Origin: Lentibacter algarum
Lineage (GTDB): Bacteria > Pseudomonadota > Alphaproteobacteria > Rhodobacterales > Rhodobacteraceae
Reading direction: 5' to 3'
Length of the DNA: 64,000 nucleotides
Assembly: GCF_040580765.1 (NCBI RefSeq)
Contig: NZ_CP158687.1
Coordinates: forward strand, 186,001 to 250,000
The notes under the pieces are model-generated. The model made no database searches, was not told the origin of the DNA, and was given only the letters and a program-made list of their open reading frames with translations. The position numbers and the translations under genes are program-made. Positions 27,116 to 36,143 of this stretch are shown piece after piece (position 1 is the first letter of the stretch; each line of letters starts with the position of its first letter).

Positions 27116-28164
27116 GCGGCTGACTGCTCAACCAATGTGATTGCTTCAAATGGGCGCAAGACCGGGTGTGCCGAGAGCATGTGCTCTGGCAGGTGGGCCC
27201 GCGATAACGGGCTGAGAAGGCTCTGGTCGTGGTGGTCTGGCTTGCGTCTGATCCGTCCGATAAACAGGCTTTCAAGGGCCGAGCCTGCAGCGAGCAAAGT
27301 CTCGTGTTCGGGGAGAACAAGCTGGTGGTAGGTAGTCGTCAGATCAAGATCATGCCAGATCGCCGAGGTGCCGTTGACGAGGTGGCGTGCCGGTACAAGC
27401 ACCGCTTCGCAGCCGAACATGTATTCTACCATTGGCTTGCTCACGACAAGCTTTTGGTCGGGGGCTACGATGATATCCTTTTGCAGCCCAAAGTAGGGCG
27501 CTCGTAGGCGCACAGGGCGGAAGCTGCCGCGCGCAGGCACGGTCCGTGAGACATGGGCCAGGATGGGCACAAGGCCGTGCTCGAGCGTATGGACGAGGTC
27601 GCCGCGCATCAGCTGAGCGACAGGGCGATACTCGCCTTGGGCCAGTAGCGGGACATTGGCTGTGAGACTTGGCATTGGGCCAAGCGGCTCTATCTCGTCT
27701 GAAAACGCAAAAAATTCTACATCACTGTCCAGTTGGATCAGTTTGTGAGAGAGCGTCATGGTTTTGATGTCATCGAGCCAGAGAGGGCGCGGGCGTGGGG
27801 CTAAGACCGAGCGAACAGAGCCGCGCTCAGGCCGCTCTATTGCCAAGCGGCCCCAGCGGGCGGGGGCATCCCAGCTATATGTGATGCGCAAGAGGTCCGA
27901 GCGCTCGGAGGCGTCCAGATCAAGTGCGATGTGTGAGCTTTCGCCTTGCTGGGAGGTGATCAGAATAATGCCGCCGCCTGGTATGGCTTGCAGCGATAGG
28001 CTGCGTTCCCACGGGAAGCGCTCGCGGAAAGACAGGAGCGTCTGGGGGCGATCATCGGTTGAGAGGCGGGTTTCGACCACGAGGCTTCCACGGGCCAGAA
28101 ACCCTTGTGCCTCAGACCAGCCGAAGTGTTGGCGGTCGGTATCGGAGATGGCGAACCAAGCCAT
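27112..28164 (-). CDS. Hint-domain protein, atypical and without the nucleophile cysteine
   Basis: The 350-residue product carries a Hedgehog/intein-type Hint_2 domain in its second half: QLMRGDLVHTLEHGLVPI, RPVRLRAPYFGLQKDIIVAP and ARHLVNG. In usual Hint_2 proteins the domain opens with CF-x-GT; here the same place reads NVPLLAQGEYRPVAQ, so the cysteine needed for self-splicing chemistry is missing. The first 160 residues have a beta-sandwich look (GGIILITSQQGESSHIALDLD) like a lectin or carbohydrate-binding fold. It follows the next Hint gene by only six bases and shares a C-terminal LRPFEA motif with it, suggesting duplication. Function unknown; probably secreted. Confidence 0.7.
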   Translation of the reverse strand: MAWFAISDTDRQHFGWSEAQGFLARGSLVVETRLSTDDRPQTLLSFRERFPWERSLSLQAIPGGGIILITSQQGESSHIALDLDASERSDLLRITYSWDAPARWGRLAIERPERGSVRSVLAPRPRPLWLDDIKTMTLSHKLIQLDSDVEFFAFSDEIEPLGPMPSLTANVPLLAQGEYRPVAQLMRGDLVHTLEHGLVPILAHVSRTVPARGSFRPVRLRAPYFGLQKDIIVAPDQKLVVSKPMVEYMFGCEAVLVPARHLVNGTSAIWHDLDLTTTYHQLVLPEHETLLAAGSALESLFIGRIRRKPDHHDQSLLSPLSRAHLPEHMLSAHPVLRPFEAITLVEQSAA

Positions 28165-28170
28165 CTGCGT

Positions 28171-29751
28171 CTAGGCGACCTTGGCTTCTGCAGCGCTGAG
28201 CAACTGGGCCTCAAAGGGCTTCAGTGTACGGCGCGCTGCTGGGCTGTAGCCAAGTCCTGTTGCAGGATCGATCTCGGGGAACAACTCATAAATTTCAGCG
28301 GCGATTTCTTCTTCGAAGCTGTCAGCAAGCTGTGGCCCTGGCAAGAAGCTCTCGGTGGGCAGGCCTTCGGAGTAAATCACCTCATGTTGATCAAAGAGCA
28401 GGTGGAAATATTCGACTGTGCCACCCTCAACCACCGTGACGGACTTGTCATTTACAAGGTCACGGGCGGCAACAAGCACCTCGTATTCTCCGAAGAGAAG
28501 TTCAGCGAGTGAATCGCGGATCAGCACGCGATGGAGTGGTGAGAGCCAAAGTTCTTTGTGGGCGCCAAATGTGCCTGCTCGAATGCGGATTGGTGCGTGC
28601 TTGCCGCGGGCAGCTGTGGTGCGGTTGCCCATCCAGCGGATTGCTTGGAAGCCATTGTCGCGGGTTTGAACCATGTCGCCGATCTGTAGGTCTTCGACGT
28701 TCACTTCGCCCCGCTCTGTCAGGATGGCCGTGCCGCGCACGAAACAGGGGACTGCGTCGATGATGACATAGCCAACATCGGTGTTGGTTCCATCATCGAT
28801 TGTATAGGTGAAGTTGAAGGCTTCGGCGTTGGTGTCTGCGGTGAGCGTAAAGGTGCCGTCGGCATTGAGCTGAACGGTTTGACCTGTGGTGAGAGTGACC
28901 GTGCTGCCAGCTGTGACGGCGACGCCATTGATGTGGGTGATCGTGAGAGTCGCGCCGCTTGGGCGGATATCGTTGTCCAGAACGTCAATGATTTTGACTT
29001 GGTTGGGATCGGCGAGATGATACGCGTCATCGTTTGCGATCAGCACAGTTTGAACGCTGTCGGCGGCGATCAGAAGATTAGAGTCATAGCTGCTGTCGAG
29101 CACGTCGGCGATGCCTATACGGATCGAGTTGGTGACCCCTGGATTGACATTCATTGTGAGCGTCATGGTGACGGTGAAGCCGTCCATTTCGGTATTGTAA
29201 TCGTCATTAGTGTTGTCGACGTAGAGGTTTTCGTTGTTGCCTTGGTTGATGTTTCCGGGGTCCAGATCGCCATTCCCGATGCTAATATCAACAAAGCTAC
29301 CGTTGACCCAGACGCCGATAAAATCCTGATAGAGTGAGTTTACATACTCTGGGTATTCCTCGGACGAAAACACAAATTGCATGGTCATCACGCTGCCTGT
29401 GGGTACGAAATCGACGTCGAGATATGAGGCGTCATAAGTGCGCGCGTTTGCAGCGGCGTTGAAGTCCGCGAGGTTGTTTGCCCCGCCAGTGTTGGTGCTG
29501 GTCGAGTTACTTTGGTTGGAGGAACCGCTTGAGTTTGTGAAGTCGGTGGCGCGACCTGTGGAGAGGATTACGCCCGTGTCTCCAGGGGTGACACCGGAGG
29601 CGACTGAATCGCCGTTGGAATAGATGCCTGACGAGTAGTTGCTGCCCGAATAGGACGCGCTGGACACGGTTGCCCCGTCTCCGAAAATCGTCTGCGCCAT
29701 TTGCATGGCGGACGCACTCGTGTTGATCGGCAATTCTGACGCCGCGACCAT
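28171..29751 (-). CDS. Secreted choice-of-anchor/cadherin-like protein with Hint domain
   Basis: The start at 29751 (MVAASELPINTSASAM) gives 526 residues; the frame extends 54 codons further, through a stretch without protein character. Residues 1-210 resemble the choice-of-anchor L domain (IFGDGATVSSASYSGS, FVFSSEEYPEYVNSLYQD, GFTVTMTLTMNVNPG). A cadherin/Ig-like repeat follows (IIDVLDNDIRPSGATL, FNFTYTIDDGTN). A complete Hint_2 domain starts at the cysteine in CFVRGTAILTERGEVN, with VEDLQIGDMVQTRDNG and APIRIRAGTFGAHKEL. No signal peptide is seen, as in type I substrates. The Hint part could cut the protein or add a ligand. It is probably a surface or released adhesin. Confidence 0.8.
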   Translation of the reverse strand: MVAASELPINTSASAMQMAQTIFGDGATVSSASYSGSNYSSGIYSNGDSVASGVTPGDTGVILSTGRATDFTNSSGSSNQSNSTSTNTGGANNLADFNAAANARTYDASYLDVDFVPTGSVMTMQFVFSSEEYPEYVNSLYQDFIGVWVNGSFVDISIGNGDLDPGNINQGNNENLYVDNTNDDYNTEMDGFTVTMTLTMNVNPGVTNSIRIGIADVLDSSYDSNLLIAADSVQTVLIANDDAYHLADPNQVKIIDVLDNDIRPSGATLTITHINGVAVTAGSTVTLTTGQTVQLNADGTFTLTADTNAEAFNFTYTIDDGTNTDVGYVIIDAVPCFVRGTAILTERGEVNVEDLQIGDMVQTRDNGFQAIRWMGNRTTAARGKHAPIRIRAGTFGAHKELWLSPLHRVLIRDSLAELLFGEYEVLVAARDLVNDKSVTVVEGGTVEYFHLLFDQHEVIYSEGLPTESFLPGPQLADSFEEEIAAEIYELFPEIDPATGLGYSPAARRTLKPFEAQLLSAAEAKVA

Positions 29752-30039
29752 ACTACTACTGCCTCTTTCAGGGAAAAGCGGACGGTACGGATCTGTAAGA
29801 TACAGATATCGTTGGCGTTTTTCGCTCTGTGGATGATCAGGGTCTGATGACCCTGCGCACCTGCTTTGCCTCTGGTTTATTATTACCAAAAGGTTAACAC
29901 GAAAAATTTGCACCTGTTAAGTGATTAAGGCGCTATCGCAACACAAACGTGGCAAATTTGCGGCGGTCTGTTGTTTGCGGCGGCGCAAAAGCCACGATAT
30001 GTAGTGTTGTGTGCACCGAAATGGCGAAAGGCGGAAATT

Positions 30040-31191
30040 ATGGCTTCTCAGGTAGACGCGGCAGAGCTGACAAAATCTCTTATACAATGCGCTTCGGTAA
30101 CGCCTGATGAGGGCGGCGCACTCACGCTGCTTGAAGCGCTGCTCTCCGAGGCGGGCTTTGAGTGCACGCGTGCGGACCGTGGCGAGGTGAGCAATCTTTT
30201 TGCGCGCTGGGGGGCGCGGGGCGCAAACAAGTCGTTCGGCTTCAATGGCCATACGGATGTTGTGCCTGTGGGCGATGAAGCCGCGTGGAGCGTGCCGCCT
30301 TTCGGCGCCGTGGAAAAAGACGGGATGATCTGGGGGCGCGGCGCGACTGATATGAAGTCAGGCGTTGCTGCCTTTGCCGCTGCTGCTATCGAGTTTGTCC
30401 AAGACACACCTCCAGATGGTGCCGTGATCCTGACCATTACGGGCGATGAGGAGGGCGACGCCGTAGACGGCACAACTGCGCTTCTGGAGCATATGCAAAA
30501 AGCGGGCGAGCGCATGGATGTCTGCCTTGTTGGTGAGCCAACATGTCCCAATGAGATGGGCGAGATGATGAAGATCGGGCGGCGCGGGAGCATGACGGCT
30601 TGGTTTACCGTGACGGGCGTTCAGGGCCACTCGGCCTATCCGCACCGCGCCAATAACCCGCTGAGTGCAATGGTGCGTTTGATGGACAGTTTGGCGAGTG
30701 CCGAGCTTGACCAAGGCACGGAGCATTTTGATGCCTCGACGCTTGCTGTTGTCACGATCGATACGGGCAATGGCGCGACAAATGTGATTCCTGCGCAGAG
30801 CCGTGCCTGTGTGAATATCCGCTTCAATGACAGTCACACGGGCGCGAGCCTCACGGCTTGGCTCGAGGGCGAAGCGGCTAAGGTGCGCGATGCATTTGGC
30901 GTAGGTATTGATATGAAAGTAAAAATTTCGGGTGAAAGCTTCATCACGCCGCCTGGTGCACTGTCGGCGCTTGTGGCGAAAAGTGTTGAGGCTGTGACAG
31001 GACGCAGGCCTGAGATGTCCACGACCGGCGGCACATCCGATGCGCGCTTTGTGAAGGATCATTGCCCTGTTGTGGAGTTTGGGCTTGTTGGAAAGACGAT
31101 GCATCAGGTGGATGAACGCGTTGAGACAGCACAGATTCACGAGTTAAAAGCGATCTACAAACGCATCTTGAGCGACTATTTTGCAGGCTGA
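30040..31191 (+). CDS. dapE: Succinyl-diaminopimelate desuccinylase
   Basis: DapE removes succinate from N-succinyl-LL-diaminopimelate in the lysine and peptidoglycan pathway. The 383-residue zinc enzyme has the M20 motifs GHTDVVPVG (metal His), [11 protein letters not shown] (bridging Asp), [12 protein letters not shown] (general base Glu) and [13 protein letters not shown] (metal His). The C-terminal block [11 protein letters not shown] is specific for DapE. The start at 30040 follows AAGGCGG; an upstream in-frame start at 29971 has poor context. It overlaps the next gene by 11 bases. Confidence 0.95.
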   Translation: MASQVDAAELTKSLIQCASVTPDEGGALTLLEALLSEAGFECTRADRGEVSNLFARWGARGANKSFGFNGHTDVVPVGDEAAWSVPPFGAVEKDGMIWGRGATDMKSGVAAFAAAAIEFVQDTPPDGAVILTITGDEEGDAVDGTTALLEHMQKAGERMDVCLVGEPTCPNEMGEMMKIGRRGSMTAWFTVTGVQGHSAYPHRANNPLSAMVRLMDSLASAELDQGTEHFDASTLAVVTIDTGNGATNVIPAQSRACVNIRFNDSHTGASLTAWLEGEAAKVRDAFGVGIDMKVKISGESFITPPGALSALVAKSVEAVTGRRPEMSTTGGTSDARFVKDHCPVVEFGLVGKTMHQVDERVETAQIHELKAIYKRILSDYFAG

Positions 31192-31762
31192 TCAGCACCT
31201 CATTGTGATGGTAAAATTCCCTGCTGCGGGGCGGGTCAAGACGCGCTTGGCCAAGGATATTGGCCGTGTCGCGGCAGCATGGTGGTTTCGTCATCAGGTC
31301 CGAAGTTTGCTGAGGCGGCTTGATGATCCGCGCTGGCAGATATGGTTAAGCGTGGCTCCAGACACGGCTTTGGAGAGCAGTGTCTGGCCCCTACATTTCC
31401 CACGGATTTCACAAGGTCAGGGTGACTTGGGTGCGCGGATGCGAGGGGCATTCGAGGCGCTGCCCAAGGGGCGGGCCTGTCTGATTGGCGGGGATATCCC
31501 AAGCGTAGAAAAGGCGCATATTTCAGAGGCTTTCGCGGCGCTGGGACGCCATGAAGCAGTCTTTGGACCTGCCACCGACGGGGGCTTTTGGCTCACGGGG
31601 TTTCGCCGCACGCGCCCCCTTCCGCCGCAGCTTTTTGAGGGGGTGAGGTGGTCTTCTGCACAGACGCTGTCAGACTGTCTTGCAACCCTTCAGGGGCAGT
31701 CCTGCGGGCTTGTGGCGGAGCTGTCTGATGTCGACACGGCGCGCGACTTACCAAAGCCTTAG
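31181..31762 (+). CDS. DUF2064 (TIGR04282-type) nucleotidyltransferase/glycosyltransferase-like protein
   Basis: The 193-residue protein has a GT-A-like Rossmann fold resembling MobA and CofC enzymes. It begins with [20 protein letters not shown], the substrate-loop motif of the family (KxPxxGxVKTRLA), and contains [14 protein letters not shown], the GxD region, and [14 protein letters not shown]. It overlaps the end of dapE. Family members are linked to glycolipid or arsenosugar pathways, but the reaction here is unknown. The start at 31181 is inside dapE; a later start is possible because of the overlap. Confidence 0.75.
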   Translation: MQADQHLIVMVKFPAAGRVKTRLAKDIGRVAAAWWFRHQVRSLLRRLDDPRWQIWLSVAPDTALESSVWPLHFPRISQGQGDLGARMRGAFEALPKGRACLIGGDIPSVEKAHISEAFAALGRHEAVFGPATDGGFWLTGFRRTRPLPPQLFEGVRWSSAQTLSDCLATLQGQSCGLVAELSDVDTARDLPKP

Positions 31763-31822
31763 CCCTGCGCGCCAGAGGGTTAACGGGGTTTAAGCGGCTC
31801 TGATTCTAGGGGGGTGATATGC

Positions 31823-31850
31823 GTGCACAACCCGTGCACAAAGCGTGCAC
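31823..31850. repeat. Three GTGCAC palindromes at an exact 11-base period
   Basis: GTGCAC occurs at 31823-31828, 31834-31839 and 31845-31850, each followed by A/C-rich linkers. The unit is roughly CGTGCACAAC. It lies between the DUF2064 gene and rnr, 127 bases before the rnr ATG, where a regulator could bind three sites on one face of the helix. Confidence 0.7.
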
Positions 31851-31976
31851 CGCCTGAAACGTGTTTTTGTTAAGAGAAAATTAGATAAGCCAGCGTGCGC
31901 CGCTCGGTGCGTTAGGCAATTTGTGAAGAGAAGGTAAATATTCCCTTCCCCATAAGGGCATGATAGCGGAAGAGCT

Positions 31977-34241
31977 ATGAACAAGCTCCCTTCGAAAGAG
32001 GAAATCCTCACATGGATTTCCGAGAACCCGACCCAGACTGCAAAGCGTGATATTGCCAAAGCTTTTGGCATCAAAGGCGCGCGGCGGATTGATCTTAAGC
32101 GCATCATGAAAGAGCTCGAAGACGAAGGGCACTTGAAGCGGCGCAAAAAGACTTACCGCGACAGTGACAAGCTTTCGCCTGTGTCGGTTTTGCGTGTGGC
32201 TGGGCCGACCGCTGACGGGGATTTGATGGCTGAGCCGCTGGAGTGGCAGGGCGAGGGCGACATGCCCAAGATCATGATGATCACGAAGGCGTCTGACCCA
32301 GCTCTTGGTGCGGGTGATCAGATCCTTGCGCGGCTGACGCAAGTGACAGGCGAGCCCTATGCTTATGAGGGCCGTCTTATTCGCCGCATCGGGACGAACC
32401 CTACGCTTGTGCTCGGAATTTACCGTGCTGGCTCAGACGGGGGGCGTATTCTTCCGATCGACAAGGGCGAGCAGAAGGAATGGACCGTTGACGCGGGCTC
32501 TGTGAACGGAGCGAAGGACGGAGAACTTGTGGAGGGGGCTTATATTGGCCCCAAGGCGCGCATGGGCCTGCCGAAGGCGCGGATTGTCAACCGACTTGGT
32601 GATCCGTCGGCACCGCGGGCTGTGAGCCTTATTGCGATCCATCAACATGGCATTCCTGATCGTTTTCCTGACGCTGTGATAGCGGAGGCGGATGCGATGA
32701 AACCCGCGGGGCTCAAAGGGCGCGAGGATTTGCGTGAGCTGCCGCTCGTTACGATTGATCCGCATGACGCGCGCGACCACGACGACGCCTGCTATGCCGA
32801 GGCGGATACGGACCCGAAGAACAAAGGCGGTCATATCATCTGGGTCGCGATCGCGGATGTGGCGCATTATGTGCGCCCCGGCACGCAGCTTGACCGTGAG
32901 GCGCGCAAGCGCGGCAACTCAAGCTATTTCCCTGATCGGGTTGTGCCGATGTTGCCTGACCGTTTGTCCGGCGATTTGTGCTCTTTGCATGAGGGGGTGC
33001 CGCGCGCCTGTATTGCGCTGCGGATGCAAGTGGATGCGCAGGGGACAAAACTCTCCCATAGCTTTGTGCGTGGTTTGATGAAATCGCCAGCGTCGCTGAA
33101 CTATCAAGAGGTACAGGCGGCGCAGGACGGCGCACCAAACGAGAAGTGCGCGCCTTTGATGGAAGAGGTCATCGCGCCGCTATACGAGGCTTACTATGCG
33201 CTTCGGACGGCGCGGGCTGTGCGCCAGCCGCTTGAGCTTGATCTGCCAGAGCGCAAGATTGTGCTGAATGACGAGGGCGAGGTTGTTTCGATTGATTATG
33301 CCGAGCGGCTTGATGCGCACCGTATGATCGAGGAGTTCATGGTGCTTGCCAATGTTTGTGCCGCAGAAGAGCTTATTGCGCGCAAGACGGCGCAGCTGTT
33401 TCGTGTGCATGAAGAGCCAAGCACCGAGAAGCTTGATGCCTTGCGAGAAGTGGCGCAGGCGTCTGGGCTGACGCTGGCCAAGGGGCAAGTTCTCAAGACG
33501 ATGCACCTCAACACGCTTCTCAAGCAGGCGGAGGGCATGGAAGAGGCCGAGTTGATCAACATGAGCACATTGCGCTCGATGACACAGGCCTATTATTCGC
33601 CCGAGAACTTCAGCCACTTTGGCCTCGCGCTGAAAGCCTACTCGCATTTCACCTCGCCGATCCGCCGCTATGCCGACCTGATCGTGCACCGTGCGCTTGT
33701 CTCGAGTCACGGCTGGGGCGATGACGGGCTGACCTCCGAGGATGAGGCCGATCTGACCGAAACGGCGCAGCATATCTCCGCGACAGAGCGCCGCTCCATG
33801 CTGGCTGAGCGCGACACCACAGATCGCTACCTTGCATCTTATCTCAACAAGCGGGTGGGCGAGGCCTTTGACGGCAAGGTCAGCGGGATTGCGCGCTTTG
33901 GTATTTTTGTGAAACTCGACGAGACGGGCGCAGACGGTCTTGTGCCGATGCGCGAACTGGGCCGCGAATTTTTCAACTATGACGCTGATCGCGGTGTGCT
34001 CATTGGCTCTGAGACCCGTCGGGAGATAAACCTTGGCTTGCGCGTGAAAGTGAAGCTTGCCGAGGCCGCACCTGTCACAGGGGGGATTGTGCTTGAACTT
34101 CTGGAGCTGGATGGCCGCGCCGTCGATAAAGGCCGTGGCAATGGTCCACGCGGTCGGGGCAAGCCGCCCAAACGTGCTCAAGTCAAAGCCAAGATCAAAG
34201 GTGATAAAACCAAACGCAAGATCGAGCGCAAACGCAAATAG
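31977..34241 (+). CDS. rnr: Ribonuclease R (RNB-family 3'-5' exoribonuclease)
   Basis: RNase R degrades structured RNA from the 3' end and matters for mRNA and rRNA quality control. The 754-residue protein starts with a winged-helix region (ISENPTQTAKRDIAKAFG), then cold-shock domains, the RNB catalytic core with IDPHDARDHDDACYAE (the metal-binding aspartates), SPIRRYADLIVHRALV, and a C-terminal S1 domain (FDGKVSGIARFGIFVKLDE). The tail is lysine-rich (KAKIKGDKTKRKIERKRK), as in many RNase R enzymes. It is alone in its operon. Confidence 0.95.
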   Translation: MNKLPSKEEILTWISENPTQTAKRDIAKAFGIKGARRIDLKRIMKELEDEGHLKRRKKTYRDSDKLSPVSVLRVAGPTADGDLMAEPLEWQGEGDMPKIMMITKASDPALGAGDQILARLTQVTGEPYAYEGRLIRRIGTNPTLVLGIYRAGSDGGRILPIDKGEQKEWTVDAGSVNGAKDGELVEGAYIGPKARMGLPKARIVNRLGDPSAPRAVSLIAIHQHGIPDRFPDAVIAEADAMKPAGLKGREDLRELPLVTIDPHDARDHDDACYAEADTDPKNKGGHIIWVAIADVAHYVRPGTQLDREARKRGNSSYFPDRVVPMLPDRLSGDLCSLHEGVPRACIALRMQVDAQGTKLSHSFVRGLMKSPASLNYQEVQAAQDGAPNEKCAPLMEEVIAPLYEAYYALRTARAVRQPLELDLPERKIVLNDEGEVVSIDYAERLDAHRMIEEFMVLANVCAAEELIARKTAQLFRVHEEPSTEKLDALREVAQASGLTLAKGQVLKTMHLNTLLKQAEGMEEAELINMSTLRSMTQAYYSPENFSHFGLALKAYSHFTSPIRRYADLIVHRALVSSHGWGDDGLTSEDEADLTETAQHISATERRSMLAERDTTDRYLASYLNKRVGEAFDGKVSGIARFGIFVKLDETGADGLVPMRELGREFFNYDADRGVLIGSETRREINLGLRVKVKLAEAAPVTGGIVLELLELDGRAVDKGRGNGPRGRGKPPKRAQVKAKIKGDKTKRKIERKRK

Positions 34242-34416
34242 GCTTTCCTCTTTCCAGAAAACCTCTGGGGCCGACTGCGCGCAGCGAAACCGAATGTAGG
34301 CAGTGCATCTCTCCATGCGGCAAGCATTCGCTTGTTGGGGACCTGCGCTTGAGGGTTTCTCTTTCGGAAACGACTGTTTCGCGTTAGGCTTCATGAGAGC
34401 AGTGAAAGAGGCAAAA

Positions 34417-35793
34417 ATGCTTCAACGATATTTAGGACTTTCAGTATTGATGGCAGGGCTTTCGGGCTCTGTGGCGGCGAGCGGCACGGTGGACATATCA
34501 CTGCGCCCTGTCATGCGCCCTGGTTCGGGCACGGGCGGAGAAGTTGTTTCTGTCATGCGCGTGAGTAAGGTGCAGCCGACGTTGCGACCTGTGTTGCGCC
34601 CTGCTGACTTGAGCTCTGAGGCCACCGCTGAAGCTTCGCTTCTTGAGGTGAAGAGCTATCCGCGCAATGCGGGATTTGAACGCTGGGTTGAGAGCTTTAA
34701 GCCGCGCGCAGCCAGTGCAGGGATCAGCCAGCGGGTGATCAACCAAGCCTTTCGTGGCATTCAGTACAACACCGATGTGATCAAGAGCGACGGAAATCAG
34801 GCCGAGTTTACCAAAACGATTTGGGAATATCTGTCGAACGCGACCTCTGACAAACGGGTTTCTGACGGACAGAAAATGTTGCGCAAGCACCGCCGCACTT
34901 TGGAGGCGATCGAGCGCAAATACGGCGTGGAAAAAGAGATTGTCACGGCGGTCTGGGGGCTTGAAAGCTTTTATGGGGACATAAAGGGCGATTACAATGT
35001 GATCGAGGCGATGGCGACGCTGGCCTATGACGGGCGGCGACGCGACTTTTTCACCAAGCAGCTGATCGCGGCGCTGAAAATTTTGCAGCGTGGCGATACG
35101 ACGGCAGCCAATATGAAAGGCTCATGGGCCGGTGCTATGGGGCATACGCAGTTTATCCCCACGTCTTACGAGCTGTTTGCTGTGGACTTTACAGGCGATG
35201 GGAAGCGCGACATCTGGAGCAATGATCCGAGTGATGCCTTGGCTTCAACGGCCGCCTATCTCGCGCGTTCGGGCTGGCAGAAGGGGATGCCTTGGGGCGT
35301 TGAAGTGAGTTTGCCTGCTGGCTTTAACCGTGGCCTCGCGAGCCGCAAAACCCAGAAGATGCCTAGCGATTGGGCCAAGCTGGGTGTGAGGGATGTGAAC
35401 GGTCAGCCGGTGCGGGATTATGGATCGGCGTCGATCCTTTTTCCTGATGGCGGGCGTGGACTTGCTTTGATGATTTTCGAGAAAAACTTCCGTGCGATCG
35501 AGCGCTATAATGCGGCGGATGCCTATGTGATTGGTGTCGGGCATCTGGCGGACCGTTTGCGGGGTGGTGTGCCGCTCAAGGGTAATTTTGGCCCCGGTGA
35601 GCGGCCGCTGACGGAAGACGAGACCAAAGAGCTGCAGCGCCATTTGAAGCGCAAAGGGTATGCGCTCGAGAAGATCGATGGCAAGATCGGGCCGAATACC
35701 AAGGCACAGATCAAGGATTATCAGAGCCGCAACGGGCTGGTGGCGGATGGTTATGCCTCCGAGGCGCTTTTGCAGCATGTAAAGCGGCGGTAA
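34417..35793 (+). CDS. Lytic murein transglycosylase, MltB type, with peptidoglycan-binding domain
   Basis: The enzyme cleaves peptidoglycan glycan strands to 1,6-anhydro products. The start at 34417 follows GAAAGAGG and gives a signal peptide (YLGLSVLMAGLSGSVAAS); 458 residues. The catalytic glutamate is in AVWGLESFYGD. The MltB core runs to about residue 330 (GSWAGAMGHTQFIPTSYE, SDALASTAAYLARSGW). A C-terminal peptidoglycan-binding fold follows (LTEDETKELQRHLKRKGY, GPNTKAQIKDYQSRNGL). This module order is the usual one in alphaproteobacteria. The preceding 60 codons of the frame have no ribosome site. Confidence 0.92.
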   Translation: MLQRYLGLSVLMAGLSGSVAASGTVDISLRPVMRPGSGTGGEVVSVMRVSKVQPTLRPVLRPADLSSEATAEASLLEVKSYPRNAGFERWVESFKPRAASAGISQRVINQAFRGIQYNTDVIKSDGNQAEFTKTIWEYLSNATSDKRVSDGQKMLRKHRRTLEAIERKYGVEKEIVTAVWGLESFYGDIKGDYNVIEAMATLAYDGRRRDFFTKQLIAALKILQRGDTTAANMKGSWAGAMGHTQFIPTSYELFAVDFTGDGKRDIWSNDPSDALASTAAYLARSGWQKGMPWGVEVSLPAGFNRGLASRKTQKMPSDWAKLGVRDVNGQPVRDYGSASILFPDGGRGLALMIFEKNFRAIERYNAADAYVIGVGHLADRLRGGVPLKGNFGPGERPLTEDETKELQRHLKRKGYALEKIDGKIGPNTKAQIKDYQSRNGLVADGYASEALLQHVKRR

Positions 35794-35797
35794 TTGG

Positions 35798-35828
35798 GGT
35801 CGGATTTTCGCTTTGCGAAAATCCGACC
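35798..35828. terminator. 14-base perfect hairpin, probable bidirectional terminator
   Basis: GGTCGGATTTTCGC and GCGAAAATCCGACC pair perfectly around a TTT loop, directly after the transglycosylase stop codon. It lies between two convergent genes and can act in both directions. Confidence 0.65.
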
Positions 35829-35830
35829 GG

Positions 35831-35884
35831 CTGGGGGAGCGCTGCTCCCCCAGACCCCCACGGGATATTTTTGGAAAGAAAAAG
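35831..35884. repeat. Dispersed intergenic repeat with hairpin
   Basis: CTGGGGGAGC and GCTCCCCCAG pair around GCT, then CCCCCACGGGATATTTTTGG and AAAGAAAAAGG follow. Degenerate copies of the tail occur at 50184-50226 and 41012-41030. Elements of this form are scattered after genes in roseobacters. Confidence 0.6.
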
Positions 35885-35894
35885 GGATAGGGCT

Positions 35895-36140
35895 TTAGCC
35901 GCCTTCGAGGCGGTTGAGCAGGACGACTTCGCTTGTTTCAAGGATCGGCTGGAACCAGCTGTCGTTGTAGATTTTGCCATCAATGGAGACGGAAACGCCG
36001 CGGGCGAGCTGGGGACGCAGGGCGGGGTGGTCGCGCTCCAGAGCGGTCAGGAGTTCGCGCAGGTTGGAGGCGTTGACCTCTAGCTCGCGTTGGCCCCCCG
36101 CCAGATCGGCGAGGGAGCCCCAGAGTGTGACCGTGACCAC
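35895..36140 (-). CDS. MoaD/ThiS-family small sulfur-carrier-like protein
   Basis: The 81-residue protein has a ubiquitin-like fold pattern (VTVTLWGSLADLAGG at the start, VSVSIDGKIYND) and ends in a di-glycine, NRLEGG, where sulfur is carried as thiocarboxylate in MoaD and ThiS. It is last in the operon of the molybdenum hydroxylase, three bases after the large subunit. That position suggests a dedicated role in the molybdopterin cofactor of that enzyme, or a carrier for its sulfuration. The known moaD-moaE pair is not seen in the window. Confidence 0.75.
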   Translation of the reverse strand: MVTVTLWGSLADLAGGQRELEVNASNLRELLTALERDHPALRPQLARGVSVSIDGKIYNDSWFQPILETSEVVLLNRLEGG

Positions 36141-36143
36141 GGC

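Noticed and set aside
33180..34394. 404-codon antisense frame over rnr and the following gap
   Set aside because: It lies opposite the RNB and S1 domains of RNase R, reads as a biased mirror of that gene and has no recognisable protein.
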